64,000 nt of DNA from the NCBI RefSeq assembly GCF_947493595.1, contig NZ_CANLRL010000001.1:868001-932000 (forward strand). The letters run 5' to 3'. A program made the translations under genes and the position numbers. Source of the DNA: an uncultured Shimia sp. (GTDB lineage: Bacteria; Pseudomonadota; Alphaproteobacteria; Rhodobacterales; Rhodobacteraceae). The notes under the pieces are model-generated. The model was given only the letters and a program-made list of their open reading frames with translations, was not told the DNA's origin and searched no databases. Of this stretch, positions 1 to 9,267 are shown one piece after another (position 1 is the stretch's first letter; every line of letters starts with the position of its first letter).

Positions 1-87
1 GTTCTGACGCACTAGGCCGCGCACAGCAGCAGATTGGCGGGTGCGGCGCAGGCGCGAGGTTGGGAATGGCGCAGGCGTGTGGGTCAT
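1..87 (-). CDS. hemB: Porphobilinogen synthase, N-terminal fragment
   Basis: This is the first 29 codons of a minus-strand gene that leaves the window on the left. The start ATG is at 87, preceded by GGAG six bases upstream. The peptide begins MTHTPAPFPTSRLRRTRQ and continues to LVRQN. That matches the usual alphaproteobacterial HemB opening, an Arg-rich LRR-R-Q segment followed by an LVRE-like motif. HemB condenses two 5-aminolevulinate molecules to porphobilinogen in cytosolic tetrapyrrole synthesis. The catalytic lysines and metal site lie outside the window, so the call rests on the N-terminus only. It is divergent from the gene at 196. Confidence 0.7.
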   Translation of the reverse strand, partial: MTHTPAPFPTSRLRRTRQSAAVRGLVRQN

Positions 88-195
88 TGGGAGCTCCGTA
101 AATTTGCAACATCAGAGGTGCCACGGATTTTACCACACCTCAAGGCTAGGAATTGCCGCAGGGGCGCGGTATGTGAGTTAAAATTCTAAAGGGCA

Positions 196-729
196 GTGAA
201 GACTTTGGACCTGAGCCAAACTATTTTTGAACTCATCGATATGCGCAGCTTCAGCAACCTCTGGTTCTGGATTGCGCTTGCGGTTTTCTGGTCAACGGCC
301 AGCCATTGGGTGTTGGGGGTGCCGTGGGATTCTGTACTGCGGGCGAAGCGCAACGGCGGTCAGGCGGAGATTGACCTTCAGGATTTGGTGCGGATCAATT
401 GCAACCGTTTGCTGCACATTGCGGATGTGTCCGGCCTTTTCCTGATCGGGGGCGGTTGTTTTGCACTGACAGGTTTGGCGGGCGTCGGTTTCGGGTACAA
501 TGTGGAATTTGCACAGGCGGTGTTCCTGCTGATGTTTCCCATGAGCATTGTCAGTTTGCTGAGTGTCCGGCTGGCTCGGCGTATTCGGGCAGATGCCCCC
601 TCATCCGCTGATCTCAGAAAGCGGTTGGCGCGGCACCGGTTTTGGGTGCAGTTTATCGGGATGATTTCAATTTTTGTGACCTCGCTTTGGGGTATGTTTC
701 AGAACTTCCAAATCTCTCCTCTTGGGTGA
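196..729 (+). CDS. Membrane protein annotated in relatives as component of SufBCD complex
   Basis: A 177-residue integral membrane protein with about four hydrophobic segments, near residues 22-40, 78-97, 103-125 and 150-170. It contains the stretch IDMRSFSNLWFWIALAVFWS. From memory, roseobacter homologues of about this length are annotated as a component of the SufBCD complex, but nothing in the sequence proves a role in Fe-S assembly. The start used is GTG at 196, because homologues carry residues upstream of MRSFSNLW. ATG at 241 is the alternative and would cut into the conserved N-terminus. The gene sits 40 bp before mfd in the same direction and may be cotranscribed with it. Confidence 0.6.
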   Translation: MKTLDLSQTIFELIDMRSFSNLWFWIALAVFWSTASHWVLGVPWDSVLRAKRNGGQAEIDLQDLVRINCNRLLHIADVSGLFLIGGGCFALTGLAGVGFGYNVEFAQAVFLLMFPMSIVSLLSVRLARRIRADAPSSADLRKRLARHRFWVQFIGMISIFVTSLWGMFQNFQISPLG

Positions 730-769
730 GGCCACCCCAGTAACACTATAAAATTGGACGGTTAATCCG

Positions 770-3700
770 ATGAAAGACGCGCAGCACATCTCCGTGGGTG
801 GGGCTCCTGAAGGCTTTGACGCTCAGCTGATCCTGAATGAGGTGGCCAAAAGCAATGGCCCGGTGGTGCATGTTGCGCGTGACGATAAGCGCATGGCGGC
901 CACACGGGCGGCGCTGGAATTTTTCCAACCCGACATGCCGGTGATTGTGTTTCCGGGGTGGGATTGTCTGCCTTATGACCGCGTGTCCCCGAATGCCGAC
1001 ATTTCCGCGACACGTATGGCGACCTTGGCCGGTTTGGTGCATGACATGCCCAGCCGTTTTGTACTGTTGACCACACTCAATGCGGCCACTCAGCGGGTGC
1101 CCGCGCGTCAGGTGTTGAAAGAGGCGGCGTTTCGGGCACAGGTCGACCAGAGGGTGGACGAAGAGGCGCTGCGCCAGTTTTTGGTACGCATGGGATTCAC
1201 GCAGGCACCAACCGTGATGGAGCCGGGGGATTACGCAATCCGAGGCGGGATCATTGATATCTTTCCACCGGGTGACAGTGGCCCGGTACGGCTGGATTTC
1301 TTTGGTGACGTTTTGGATGGCGTGCGGCGGTTTGATCCGGCGACGCAGCGGACCACTGAAACGCTCGACATGATCGAGCTTGCGCCCGTCAGCGAGGTCA
1401 TCCTGGATGATCCGGCAATCACGCGGTTTCGGCAGAATTACCGCATCGAGTTTGGTGCCGCTGGCACGGATGATCCATTGTATGAAGCGATCAGTGCAGG
1501 GCGTAAACATCAGGGGGTGGAACACTGGCTGCCGTTCTTCCACGAGACACTGGAAACCCTGTTTGATTATCTGCCAGACGCGGTGATATCTGTGGATGAT
1601 CAATCAGATGCGGCGCGCCTTTCACGTTGGGACAGCGTGGCGGATCAATATGAAACCCGCCAACATGCCATGGCACAAAAAGCCCGTATGGACACGGTGT
1701 ATAAACCGGTGCCAGCGGAGCTTTTGTATTTGGATGACGCGGCCTGGAGTGACGCGATCAAAGGGCGGCGGGTGCTGCATTTCTCGCCGTTACCGCAAGC
1801 GTCTGGCCCCGGTGTGATTGATGCTGGTGGGCGTATTGGTCGCAATTTCTCTCCTGAGCGTCAGCAAGAAGCGGTCAGTCTTTTTGGGGCTCTGGCGGAG
1901 CACATCCGCAAAAAACAGGCGGATGGGCCGGTGGTTGTGGCGAGCTACTCCGAGGGCGCGCGGGAGCGTTTGAGTGGGCTGATCGAAGACGAAGGTCTGG
2001 CCGAAACCATTCACATCAAAGACGCAAAAAACATCCGGAAAACCGGTCTTTACCTGGCTGTACTGGCGCTGGAACATGGGTTTGAAACACCGTCCATGAC
2101 GGTGATTTCCGAGCAGGACGTGTTAGGCGATCGTCTGATCCGGGCTCCACGCAAAAAGAAGCGGGCCGAAAATTTCCTGACCGAGACCCAATCACTGAGT
2201 CCAGGTGACCTGGTGGTGCATGTCGACCACGGTGTCGGGCGGTATCTGGGGCTGGAAGTGGTCACCGCGGCAGGGGCTGCGCATGAGACCATCGCGCTGG
2301 AATATGCGGAAAGTGCAAAGCTGTATCTGCCGGTTGAGAACATTGAGCTGTTGTCAAAATACGGCCACGATGAGGGGCTGTTGGATCGCCTTGGTGGCGG
2401 CGCATGGCAGGCCAAGAAAGCCAAGCTGAAAGAGCGCATCCGCGAGATGGCGGACAAGTTGATCCGCGTGGCGGCGGAGCGAGAATTGCGCAGGGCGCCG
2501 GTGCTTGAGGCACAACACCATGCTTGGGAAGAATTCTCTGCCCGGTTCCCGTATCAGGAAACCGAAGATCAGTTGAGCGCGATTGGGGATGTGATCGGCG
2601 ATCTGGCGTCTGGACGGCCTATGGATCGGCTTGTTTGTGGTGATGTGGGCTTTGGTAAAACCGAAGTTGCTATGCGCGCGGCTTTTGTGGCGGCGATGTC
2701 TGGGCAACAAGTGGCCGTGGTGGCGCCGACCACCTTGTTGGCGCGACAACACGCCAAAGGGTTTGCGGAGCGGTTCCGAGGGTTTCCCTTGGAAGTCAGA
2801 GCTTTGTCGCGGTTTGTTTCAGCCAAGGAAGCGGAAAAAACCCGCGAGGGTATCGCGCGCGGGACCGTTGATATTGTGGTGGGCACGCATGCGCTTTTGG
2901 CCAAGAGCATCCGGTTTAAAGACCTTGGTTTGCTGATCATTGATGAGGAACAGCACTTTGGTGTGGCCCATAAAGAGCGGCTCAAGCAGATGCGCAGTGA
3001 TGTGCATGTGCTGACGCTGACTGCGACACCGATCCCACGGACCCTGCAGTTGAGCTTGTCGGGCGTGCGCGACTTGTCGATCATTGGCACGCCGCCGGTG
3101 GATCGCTTGGCAATCCGTACCTATGTGAGTTCTTTTGATGCGGTTACTGTGCGTGAAGCCTTGTTGCGGGAGCACTATCGCGGGGGGCAGAGTTTCTACG
3201 TTGTGCCGCGGATCAGCGACTTGCCTGAAATTGAAGAGTTTTTGCGCGACCATGTGCCGGAAGTCAGCTTTGTCACGGCGAGTGGGCAAATGGCGGCGGG
3301 CGAACTCGATGACCGTATGAACGCGTTTTACGACGGCAAGTATGATGTTTTGCTGGCGACCACTATTGTGGAAAGTGGTTTGGATATTCCAACCGCGAAC
3401 ACAATGATTGTGCATCGCGCGGATATGTTTGGTCTGGCACAGCTCTATCAAATCCGGGGACGGGTTGGGCGCTCCAAGACGCGGGCCTATGCTTATATGA
3501 CCACCAAGCCGCGGGCCAAGTTGACACAAGCCGCGGAAAAACGGCTGCGGGTTTTGGGGTCTTTGGACACGCTGGGAGCTGGATTTACCCTTGCTTCTCA
3601 AGATCTTGATATTCGTGGCGCTGGCAACCTGCTGGGTGAAGAGCAGTCAGGTCAGATGCGCGATGTGGGTTATGAGCTTTACCAGTCGATGCTGGAAGAC

Positions 3701-4237
3701 GCGATTGCCAAGATCAAGACGGGCGAGCTGGAAGGGTTGTCGGAAGGCGATGACCAATGGGCGCCTCAGATCAACCTTGGCGTGCCTGTTCTGATCCCAG
3801 ATACCTATGTACCTGATCTGGATGTGCGGCTTGGTCTTTATCGTCGTCTGAGCGGGTTGCAGGGCAAGGTAGAGCTGGAAGGTTTTGCCGCTGAACTGAT
3901 TGACCGGTTTGGGAAATTACCCAAAGAGGTCAATACTTTGCTTCTGATCGTGCGGATCAAGGAGATGTGCAAGAAGGCTGGCATTGCCAAACTGGATGGT
4001 GGGCCCAAAGGCGCGACAATTCAGTTCCACAATGATAAGTTTGCTTCGCCGCAGGGTTTGGTCGAGTTCATTCAGGATCAGAAAGGGCTCGCCAAGGTCA
4101 AGGACAACAAAATTGTTGTGCGTCGGGATTGGAAGAAATCCTCAGACAAGATCAAAGGCGCGTTTGCGATTGCTCGGGATCTGGCGCAGAAAGTTGTCGA
4201 CGAGAAGAAACGCAAGAAGGCAAAAACCGCCAAATAG
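770..4237 (+). CDS. mfd: Transcription-repair coupling factor Mfd
   Basis: A full-length protein of 1155 residues, the normal size for Mfd. It displaces RNA polymerase stalled at DNA lesions and recruits UvrA. The N-terminal third is UvrB-like. The RNA-polymerase-interacting CarD-like domain starts near residue 476 (GDLVVHVDHGVGRYLG). The RecG-like translocase follows, with Walker A GDVGFGKT near 623, DEEQ box IIDEEQHFG near 724, TATPIPRTL, and motif VI QIRGRVGRSK. A C-terminal TRCF domain covers about residues 1007-1120, and the tail is Lys-rich (KKRKKAKTAK). All helicase motifs are intact. The gene is convergent with an MFS gene, and two dispersed repeats lie in the gap after its stop. Confidence 0.97.
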   Translation: MKDAQHISVGGAPEGFDAQLILNEVAKSNGPVVHVARDDKRMAATRAALEFFQPDMPVIVFPGWDCLPYDRVSPNADISATRMATLAGLVHDMPSRFVLLTTLNAATQRVPARQVLKEAAFRAQVDQRVDEEALRQFLVRMGFTQAPTVMEPGDYAIRGGIIDIFPPGDSGPVRLDFFGDVLDGVRRFDPATQRTTETLDMIELAPVSEVILDDPAITRFRQNYRIEFGAAGTDDPLYEAISAGRKHQGVEHWLPFFHETLETLFDYLPDAVISVDDQSDAARLSRWDSVADQYETRQHAMAQKARMDTVYKPVPAELLYLDDAAWSDAIKGRRVLHFSPLPQASGPGVIDAGGRIGRNFSPERQQEAVSLFGALAEHIRKKQADGPVVVASYSEGARERLSGLIEDEGLAETIHIKDAKNIRKTGLYLAVLALEHGFETPSMTVISEQDVLGDRLIRAPRKKKRAENFLTETQSLSPGDLVVHVDHGVGRYLGLEVVTAAGAAHETIALEYAESAKLYLPVENIELLSKYGHDEGLLDRLGGGAWQAKKAKLKERIREMADKLIRVAAERELRRAPVLEAQHHAWEEFSARFPYQETEDQLSAIGDVIGDLASGRPMDRLVCGDVGFGKTEVAMRAAFVAAMSGQQVAVVAPTTLLARQHAKGFAERFRGFPLEVRALSRFVSAKEAEKTREGIARGTVDIVVGTHALLAKSIRFKDLGLLIIDEEQHFGVAHKERLKQMRSDVHVLTLTATPIPRTLQLSLSGVRDLSIIGTPPVDRLAIRTYVSSFDAVTVREALLREHYRGGQSFYVVPRISDLPEIEEFLRDHVPEVSFVTASGQMAAGELDDRMNAFYDGKYDVLLATTIVESGLDIPTANTMIVHRADMFGLAQLYQIRGRVGRSKTRAYAYMTTKPRAKLTQAAEKRLRVLGSLDTLGAGFTLASQDLDIRGAGNLLGEEQSGQMRDVGYELYQSMLEDAIAKIKTGELEGLSEGDDQWAPQINLGVPVLIPDTYVPDLDVRLGLYRRLSGLQGKVELEGFAAELIDRFGKLPKEVNTLLLIVRIKEMCKKAGIAKLDGGPKGATIQFHNDKFASPQGLVEFIQDQKGLAKVKDNKIVVRRDWKKSSDKIKGAFAIARDLAQKVVDEKKRKKAKTAK

Positions 4238-4239
4238 CG

Positions 4240-4283
4240 CGTCGGTATTGCGTCTGTATCGCGGCTGTTTTGCGGAGGTGCAA
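4240..4283 (+). repeat. Dispersed 44-nt repeat, copy A
   Basis: This stretch begins CGTCGGTATTGCGTCTGTAT and ends GGAGGTGCAA. It matches 48947-48990 at 40 of 44 positions in the same orientation. Both copies start within 15 bases of the stop codon of a plus-strand gene and lie between convergent genes. Function is unknown. Confidence 0.7.
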
Positions 4284-4298
4284 TTTTGCTGCCATTGG

Positions 4299-4348
4299 CT
4301 TGGGGGCGCTACCCCCAAAACCCCCGGGATACTTTGGGCCAAATGAAG
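4299..4348 (+). repeat. Roseobacter-type dispersed element with hairpin and GGCCAAATGAAG core
   Basis: A short hairpin (TTGGGGG pairing with CCCCCAA) is followed by GGGATACTTTGGGCCAAATGAAG. The second half resembles 56803-56826 in this window (GGGGATATTTCCGGCCAAATGAAG). From memory, extragenic elements of this general form are frequent in Rhodobacteraceae genomes. It occupies the gap between convergent mfd and the MFS gene. Confidence 0.55.
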
Positions 4349-4355
4349 CTTTGGG

Positions 4356-5573
4356 TCAGTCCAAACGCAGGCGCGCAATGGCGTAAAGCAGCAGGCAGAA
4401 GCAGAGGGCAGCTGCGGTTAGGAATGGTGCGCGCAGGGCGAGTTCACGGCCGAGAGAGGGTTCCAGAAGCGTCACCAATGCGCCCGCTGCCAGGGCGCCC
4501 AGGGGCATGCTGCCCCAGCCAAAGAAACGGTAGATGCTGTTTACGCGGCCCAGAAGTTCCGTTGGAATGCGACGTTGACGCCATGAGACGGTGATCACAT
4601 TCCACAGCATCGCAGCGGCCATGACGGAGAACAGGGCTGTTGCCATCGGCGGAGCTGAGGTGCTGAGGCTGATGGTGCCATAGCCGATGCCCCAAATGGC
4701 GATGGAGGCATAGAGGCAGGGCTGCGTGCCAAATTTTTGCACCAGTTTGGGCGCGGTGAGACTGCCAGTGATGGCGCCAAGGGCGGCGATCGAGAGCAGG
4801 AAGCCGTATTGCGTGGCTGAGAGTGACAGCACGTCTTGGGCAAAGAGCACTTGAACAGTCATCGTGCCCATGGCGATGAAGTTCGCGCAGCCGAGCACAA
4901 CGGCGAGGCGCAGCAGAAGTGGATCACTGCGCATGAAGGCGATGCCTTCCTTGAGAGCGCCATAGAAATCTTGTTGCACTTTGGAGCGGGGGGAGAGGCT
5001 GATCATCCAGACCATTCCGGCGGCGAGAACCAGAGCTGCTATGTCCAATCCAAACGGCAGCGCGATGCTGGAGGCGATTAAGAAGCCTGCAAGTGGCGGC
5101 CCAATGAATTGGCCGGTTAACTGTTCAACGCTCCACATTTGGCCATTGGCGGCCTCGAGGTCCGAAGGGGTGACGATGTCCGGTAGGATGGTTTGGGCCG
5201 CGTTGTCGCGCAGGACCTCGGCGGCGCCCAGTACGAAGGTGAGGGCGGTGAGCAGCCAGATGGCGCCTGGGCCAGGTGCGCTGAGCGCCAGCCATAAGAT
5301 GGCGCCCACTAGGGTGGCACGTAGAAGGTCAGCCCGCGCGATGAGTTTGCGGCGGTCCACCTGATCCGCGACCACGCCTGCTGGCAGCGCAAAGAACAAC
5401 CATGGCAGACGTCCGGCAGCAGCGACAGCAGCGATGGCGACTGGGTCGCGCGTCAGCAATGTAGCGAGCCATGGGATGGCCAACATCACGAGGCCGTCGC
5501 CCAGATTGGTTAGGGCGCCGGAGGCAAAGAGAAGTCGGAAATTTCGATTTCGGCGGATCAAGGTGCTGGCCAT
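4356..5573 (-). CDS. MFS transporter, MFS_3/enterobactin-exporter-like
   Basis: A 405-residue, roughly 12-helix major facilitator protein. After helix 1 (LLFASGALTNLGDGLVMLAI) comes the family signature GVVADQVDRRKLIARADLLR in loop 2-3, which is typical of the MFS_3 group. That group includes drug and siderophore exporters and many uncharacterised permeases. It is probably a proton-driven inner-membrane exporter of unknown substrate. ATG at 5573 (MASTLIRRNRNFRLLF) gives the usual MFS_3 N-terminus; an in-frame GTG at 5591 would add six residues. Neither has a clear ribosome-binding site. It lies 41 bp downstream of another MFS gene on the same strand. Confidence 0.8.
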   Translation of the reverse strand: MASTLIRRNRNFRLLFASGALTNLGDGLVMLAIPWLATLLTRDPVAIAAVAAAGRLPWLFFALPAGVVADQVDRRKLIARADLLRATLVGAILWLALSAPGPGAIWLLTALTFVLGAAEVLRDNAAQTILPDIVTPSDLEAANGQMWSVEQLTGQFIGPPLAGFLIASSIALPFGLDIAALVLAAGMVWMISLSPRSKVQQDFYGALKEGIAFMRSDPLLLRLAVVLGCANFIAMGTMTVQVLFAQDVLSLSATQYGFLLSIAALGAITGSLTAPKLVQKFGTQPCLYASIAIWGIGYGTISLSTSAPPMATALFSVMAAAMLWNVITVSWRQRRIPTELLGRVNSIYRFFGWGSMPLGALAAGALVTLLEPSLGRELALRAPFLTAAALCFCLLLYAIARLRLD

Positions 5574-5614
5574 GCAAGGAGTGTCCCGCACAGCCAGCGG
5601 ATGTTCAAGCGGCT

Positions 5615-6832
5615 TTATGCGACCGCTGCACGGGCTTCGATGCGGCGCATGTGCAGCATGAGCAGGAAGCCGATGATGGCAAGCACACCAACGGAAAGCA
5701 CCAGTGGGAAAGGCGTGCCGTCAAAAGCGAGGCCAATCGGGGCGGCCAGGATCACGCCAAAGATGGTGGACAGCGCGCCCATCACGGAGGCAGCGGTGCC
5801 AGCCATATGGCCGAGTGGTTCCATTGCCATGGCGTTGAGGTTACCGATCGTCAAGCCGATGGAAAAGAACACAGTCAGTTGCCACAGCGCAAAGGCGTAG
5901 AACTGAACATTCAGATCCGGTGTCAACACAAAGACCAGCATGCCCGCAGCACAGATGGCTTTTCCGGCAATCGCAACGGTGACCAGGAAGCGCATGCCGA
6001 GGGTCACCACAAGCTTGGCATTCAGCAGGCTCGCAGTGCCGGAAGCCAGCGCGATGCCTGCAAACCAGTAGGGGAACTCGGCGGCGCGGTCATAGGTTTG
6101 ATCATACACAAGTTGCACGGAGCCGATGAGTCCGAAGAGGCTGCCCATAATCAGAGATTGCACCAGAATAGACGTGCGTACAGAAGGAATGCCCCACATT
6201 TCGCGCAGTCCTGACATGAGTTTGCCGATGCTGAAGGGGCGACGGCTCTCCACGGGCAAGGGTTCTGGCAGGCGGATGCCGACCCAGAGTACAGACATCA
6301 TGGAGAACACCATGAAGGCGACAAAGATGCCGCGCCAGGACGAGACGTCGATGATAAATTGCCCCAGCAACGGCGCGGCGGCCGGCACAATAATAAAAAC
6401 CATCATGACAAACGACATGATGCGGGCCATTTCGCGGCCTGAGAACAGATCGCGCACAATGGCGAGGGTGACCACGCGCGGGCCTGCCGCACCCATACCC
6501 TGGAACAAGCGGGCAAAGAGCAGCCATTCCAGGGTTTGGCTTAGGTAGCCAATGAAAGCACAGAGGGTGTAAATCACCGCGCCAGAGATCAGTACAGGCT
6601 TACGGCCAAAGCGATCCGACAGCGGTCCGGTGAAAAACGTGCCGATGCCCATGCCCAGAACAAAGGACATGACAATCAAGGTTTCGGTGTTGTGGCTGCC
6701 CGGGCTGAGTTCAGCGGCGATTTGCGGTAAGGCCGGGAGCATGGCGTCGATCGAAAACGCAATGGTGGCAAACATCATCGCGCACAGGGCAATGAATTCG
6801 ACCTGCGTCATCGGCAGATTGTCTTTGGTCAT
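5615..6832 (-). CDS. Bcr/CflA-family multidrug MFS transporter
   Basis: A 405-residue 12-helix transporter. Its N-terminus (FSIDAMLPALPQIAAEL) and the loop GPLSDRFGRKPVLISG are characteristic of the Bcr/CflA drug:H+ antiporter family, as is the motif RLFQGMGAAGPRVVTLAIVRD. Predicted role is export of drugs or small metabolites across the inner membrane. The start is ATG 6832, preceded by GGAG at six bases. A TTG at 6847 in the same frame has no better support. Substrate cannot be told from sequence. Confidence 0.87.
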   Translation of the reverse strand: MTKDNLPMTQVEFIALCAMMFATIAFSIDAMLPALPQIAAELSPGSHNTETLIVMSFVLGMGIGTFFTGPLSDRFGRKPVLISGAVIYTLCAFIGYLSQTLEWLLFARLFQGMGAAGPRVVTLAIVRDLFSGREMARIMSFVMMVFIIVPAAAPLLGQFIIDVSSWRGIFVAFMVFSMMSVLWVGIRLPEPLPVESRRPFSIGKLMSGLREMWGIPSVRTSILVQSLIMGSLFGLIGSVQLVYDQTYDRAAEFPYWFAGIALASGTASLLNAKLVVTLGMRFLVTVAIAGKAICAAGMLVFVLTPDLNVQFYAFALWQLTVFFSIGLTIGNLNAMAMEPLGHMAGTAASVMGALSTIFGVILAAPIGLAFDGTPFPLVLSVGVLAIIGFLLMLHMRRIEARAAVA

Positions 6833-6960
6833 GACATGCTCCGTCAAAAAAGCTCATGCAGGCAAGAAGACAGCACGCAAAAGCGGCGCTGTTCAAACTC
6901 TGGCCTACACCAGTTGGGTGATCGTGCTTGAGTGGTCAGGCCGCAGAATGGCGGGCCGAC

Positions 6961-6973
6961 CTAACTAGGTTAG
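6961..6973. promoter_or_regulatory. Inverted repeat CTAAC-TAG-GTTAG, possible operator
   Basis: Perfect 5-bp arms around a 3-bp spacer lie about 130 bp upstream of the Bcr/CflA transporter and 50 bp downstream of the DsbA-family gene. The 189-bp gap around it (6833-7021) holds no other recognisable feature. It could be a repressor site for the exporter. The motif is short and may be chance. Confidence 0.25.
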
Positions 6974-7021
6974 CGTGGGGCGTTGTGGTTCACAAGTGAA
7001 GAATGAACGCTGGTTCAGGAC

Positions 7022-7663
7022 TCACTCAGCGGCGTTTTGCGCCTTTACGTCAGCCATCACACGGCGCCAAAGTTCGGCGGGTTGTGCGCCGGGCACTGCA
7101 TGTTGGTTGGCAACAATGAAGGTTGGCACCGAGTTCACACCCATTTCCCGGCTATGCGCATCGCGTTTTTGGATGTCTTCAACGTCGGCATCGGAGTCCA
7201 GAAGTTTGCGCACTACGGCGGCGTCCATACCTGCACTGTCTGCGATATCCGCCAGAACGTCGATTTCCCCAATGTCACGGCCGTCTTTAAAATAGGCGGC
7301 AAACAGGGCATCCACCACAGCGTTTTGCTTTTTCTCGATGCCCGCCCAATGGATCAAGCGGTGAGCGTTTATCGTATTGGGGGTGCGTTTGATTGCGGCG
7401 AAGTTGATCTCCAAACCTTCGTCGCGCGCGTGTTTCTCGATCTCCGCATAGACCTTCACAGCGTTGTCTTTGCCGCCAAATTTGGTTTCCAGATATTCGC
7501 GGCGGTCCATGCCTTCTGAAGGCATATCCGGGTTGAGCTGAAACGGGTGCCACTCAATGACAAAAGGATGATCGCCTTCGGCTTCCAGCGCTTTCATTAG
7601 CCGGGTTTTGCCAATCAGGCACCACGGGCAGATCGGGTCGGAAATGATGTCGAGTTTGATCAT
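7022..7663 (-). CDS. DsbA-family oxidoreductase, FrnE-like
   Basis: A 213-residue cytosolic thioredoxin-fold protein with no signal peptide. The active-site motif CPWC is at residues 12-15, just after the first strand (LDIISDPICPWC). The helical insertion and the cis-proline region (NSVPTFIV, near residue 180) match the FrnE / 2-hydroxychromene-2-carboxylate isomerase-like branch of the DsbA superfamily. It probably performs thiol-disulfide or glutathione-linked chemistry; the exact substrate is unknown. Its ATG overlaps the stop of the upstream ligase gene by four bases, so the two are translationally coupled. Confidence 0.85.
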   Translation of the reverse strand: MIKLDIISDPICPWCLIGKTRLMKALEAEGDHPFVIEWHPFQLNPDMPSEGMDRREYLETKFGGKDNAVKVYAEIEKHARDEGLEINFAAIKRTPNTINAHRLIHWAGIEKKQNAVVDALFAAYFKDGRDIGEIDVLADIADSAGMDAAVVRKLLDSDADVEDIQKRDAHSREMGVNSVPTFIVANQHAVPGAQPAELWRRVMADVKAQNAAE

Positions 7664-9267
7664 GTGGATGCCTTGTAGGTATCGCGCAGCGCGCGGCGGT
7701 TGAGTTTGCCATTGGCGTTGGAGGGCAACGCCGGCAGGCGTTTGTAAAGCCGAGGCTGCTTGTAACGCGCAAGATGGGTCTCCGCAAAGGCTTTCAGCGC
7801 GTCCTCCACAAGATCGTGATCAGACGTATAGAAGGCCGCGATGATGCGTGTGTCGGCTTTGATCTCTACATCGGTCACTGCGATGGCGCTGATCTCCGGA
7901 AATGGCAGGAGTGCGGCCTCGACCTCAAGTGGCGAAACACGAAAGCCACCGGCGTTCATCATATCGTCTGCGCGGCCGAGGTAGGTGATGTGGCCCTCGG
8001 TGTCCATTTGGCCAAGATCGCCCGTGAGAAACCAATCGCCCTGAAACCGTGCAGCGGTGTCTTCTGGGGCATTGAGGTAGCCGATCATCAAACCGGGGTC
8101 TGATTTGTGTACGGCGATGGTGCCAGGGGTGTCATGAGGAACCGGGCCAGTGTTGTCCAAGATTGCGATATTACGGCCGGTTTGGGGCCGACCCAAAGTG
8201 CCTTTTGGCGCAGGGTGAGCCGGGCTGGCCGAAAGGAAGGTTGAGCATTCGGACATTCCAAAAGCTTCGTAGAGTTTGCTGCCGGTGGCTGCATTCCATT
8301 TGGCGCGTAAAGTTTCGGAGAGCTTTTCGCCGGCACAGAGACCGTGGCGCAGATCTGGCAGCGCCGGATTGTCACATGTTGCGAGGATTTTGCGGTACAC
8401 TCCCGGCGCGGCGGCAAACAGGGTTGCGTGACTCTCCCGTAGGCGTTGTGGCAGGTCTTGAGGCGCGGTGTTTGGCGCCGGGATCAGCGCGGTGGCGCCT
8501 GTGGTCCAGGGGTCCATCAGGCCAGTGCCCAACGTGAAGGTCCAGTTGAAGGCCCCAGCATGTAGCAGGCGGTCATTTTCGTGCAAGTCATACCAGCCCT
8601 CAAACATCATTTGCCGTGCCCAGATGGCGCGATGGGCGTGTACCACGGCGCGAGGAACACCGGAGGTGCCTGACGTATAGATGATGTAGGCGGGGCGGTT
8701 GGGGTCGCCAAAGTCAAAATCGGCAGGGGGGAGGGCGTGAAGTTCAAGAAGATGTTTTGTTGTCAGAGTGTTGTCTTGCATTTTTGAAGTTGTTGCAACC
8801 TCAGGGTCATGCAAAATTGCCGCTGGAGAAAGAGTCTCCGCCATCTTTGTGACTTCGGCTTCGGTAAGTTCAGAGGACGTAGGAACGGGGATCAAACCAA
8901 CGGCGATGCAAGCCAGATAGGCAATTGGGAACTCCACCGTATTGCCAAGGCGCATCAAGACGCGGTCACCGGGGGTAAGACCGGACCGCAAAAGACCGGT
9001 TCCTGTGCCAAGGATGGCAGACTTCAGGGCGCCGAAAGTCCAGCTTTCTCTCGTTTCAGAAGATAAGATACATAGCGCCTCTTTATCCGCCAATCGGTCC
9101 GCATGGCGCAGCACATGGGCGGCCATGTTGAAAGACGGAGGGCAGGGTGGCGGGGGACCTTGGTCAAAGACTGAGCTCATGTATTTTTGGTATGCGGCAA
9201 AGGCTTGGGGTTCAAGAGGCATGAGGCGGTTGCCAGCCACGGCGTGTGCAGGATAAAAGCGCGGCAT
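7660..9267 (-). CDS. Class I adenylate-forming enzyme (acyl-CoA ligase-like)
   Basis: An ANL-superfamily enzyme of about 535 residues. The phosphate-binding loop reads YIIYTSGTSGVPRAVVHAH. The A5 motif is YEAFGMSECSTF, the A7 motif WFLTGDLGQMD, and the C-terminal catalytic lysine lies in NANGKLNRR. It should activate a carboxylic acid as an acyl-AMP and probably pass it to CoA. Its closest general resemblance is to benzoate/acetate-type CoA ligases, but the substrate is not identifiable. The start is uncertain: ATG 9267 overlaps head-to-head with the start of the divergent regulator, and ATG 9222 or 9180 are alternatives. None has a good ribosome-binding site. Confidence 0.82.
   Translation of the reverse strand: MPRFYPAHAVAGNRLMPLEPQAFAAYQKYMSSVFDQGPPPPCPPSFNMAAHVLRHADRLADKEALCILSSETRESWTFGALKSAILGTGTGLLRSGLTPGDRVLMRLGNTVEFPIAYLACIAVGLIPVPTSSELTEAEVTKMAETLSPAAILHDPEVATTSKMQDNTLTTKHLLELHALPPADFDFGDPNRPAYIIYTSGTSGVPRAVVHAHRAIWARQMMFEGWYDLHENDRLLHAGAFNWTFTLGTGLMDPWTTGATALIPAPNTAPQDLPQRLRESHATLFAAAPGVYRKILATCDNPALPDLRHGLCAGEKLSETLRAKWNAATGSKLYEAFGMSECSTFLSASPAHPAPKGTLGRPQTGRNIAILDNTGPVPHDTPGTIAVHKSDPGLMIGYLNAPEDTAARFQGDWFLTGDLGQMDTEGHITYLGRADDMMNAGGFRVSPLEVEAALLPFPEISAIAVTDVEIKADTRIIAAFYTSDHDLVEDALKAFAETHLARYKQPRLYKRLPALPSNANGKLNRRALRDTYKAST

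Noticed and set aside
746-1603. Long minus-strand open frame (285 codons) inside mfd
   Set aside because: It lies opposite a fully conserved gene, has no domain-like sequence, and arises from the codon bias of mfd.
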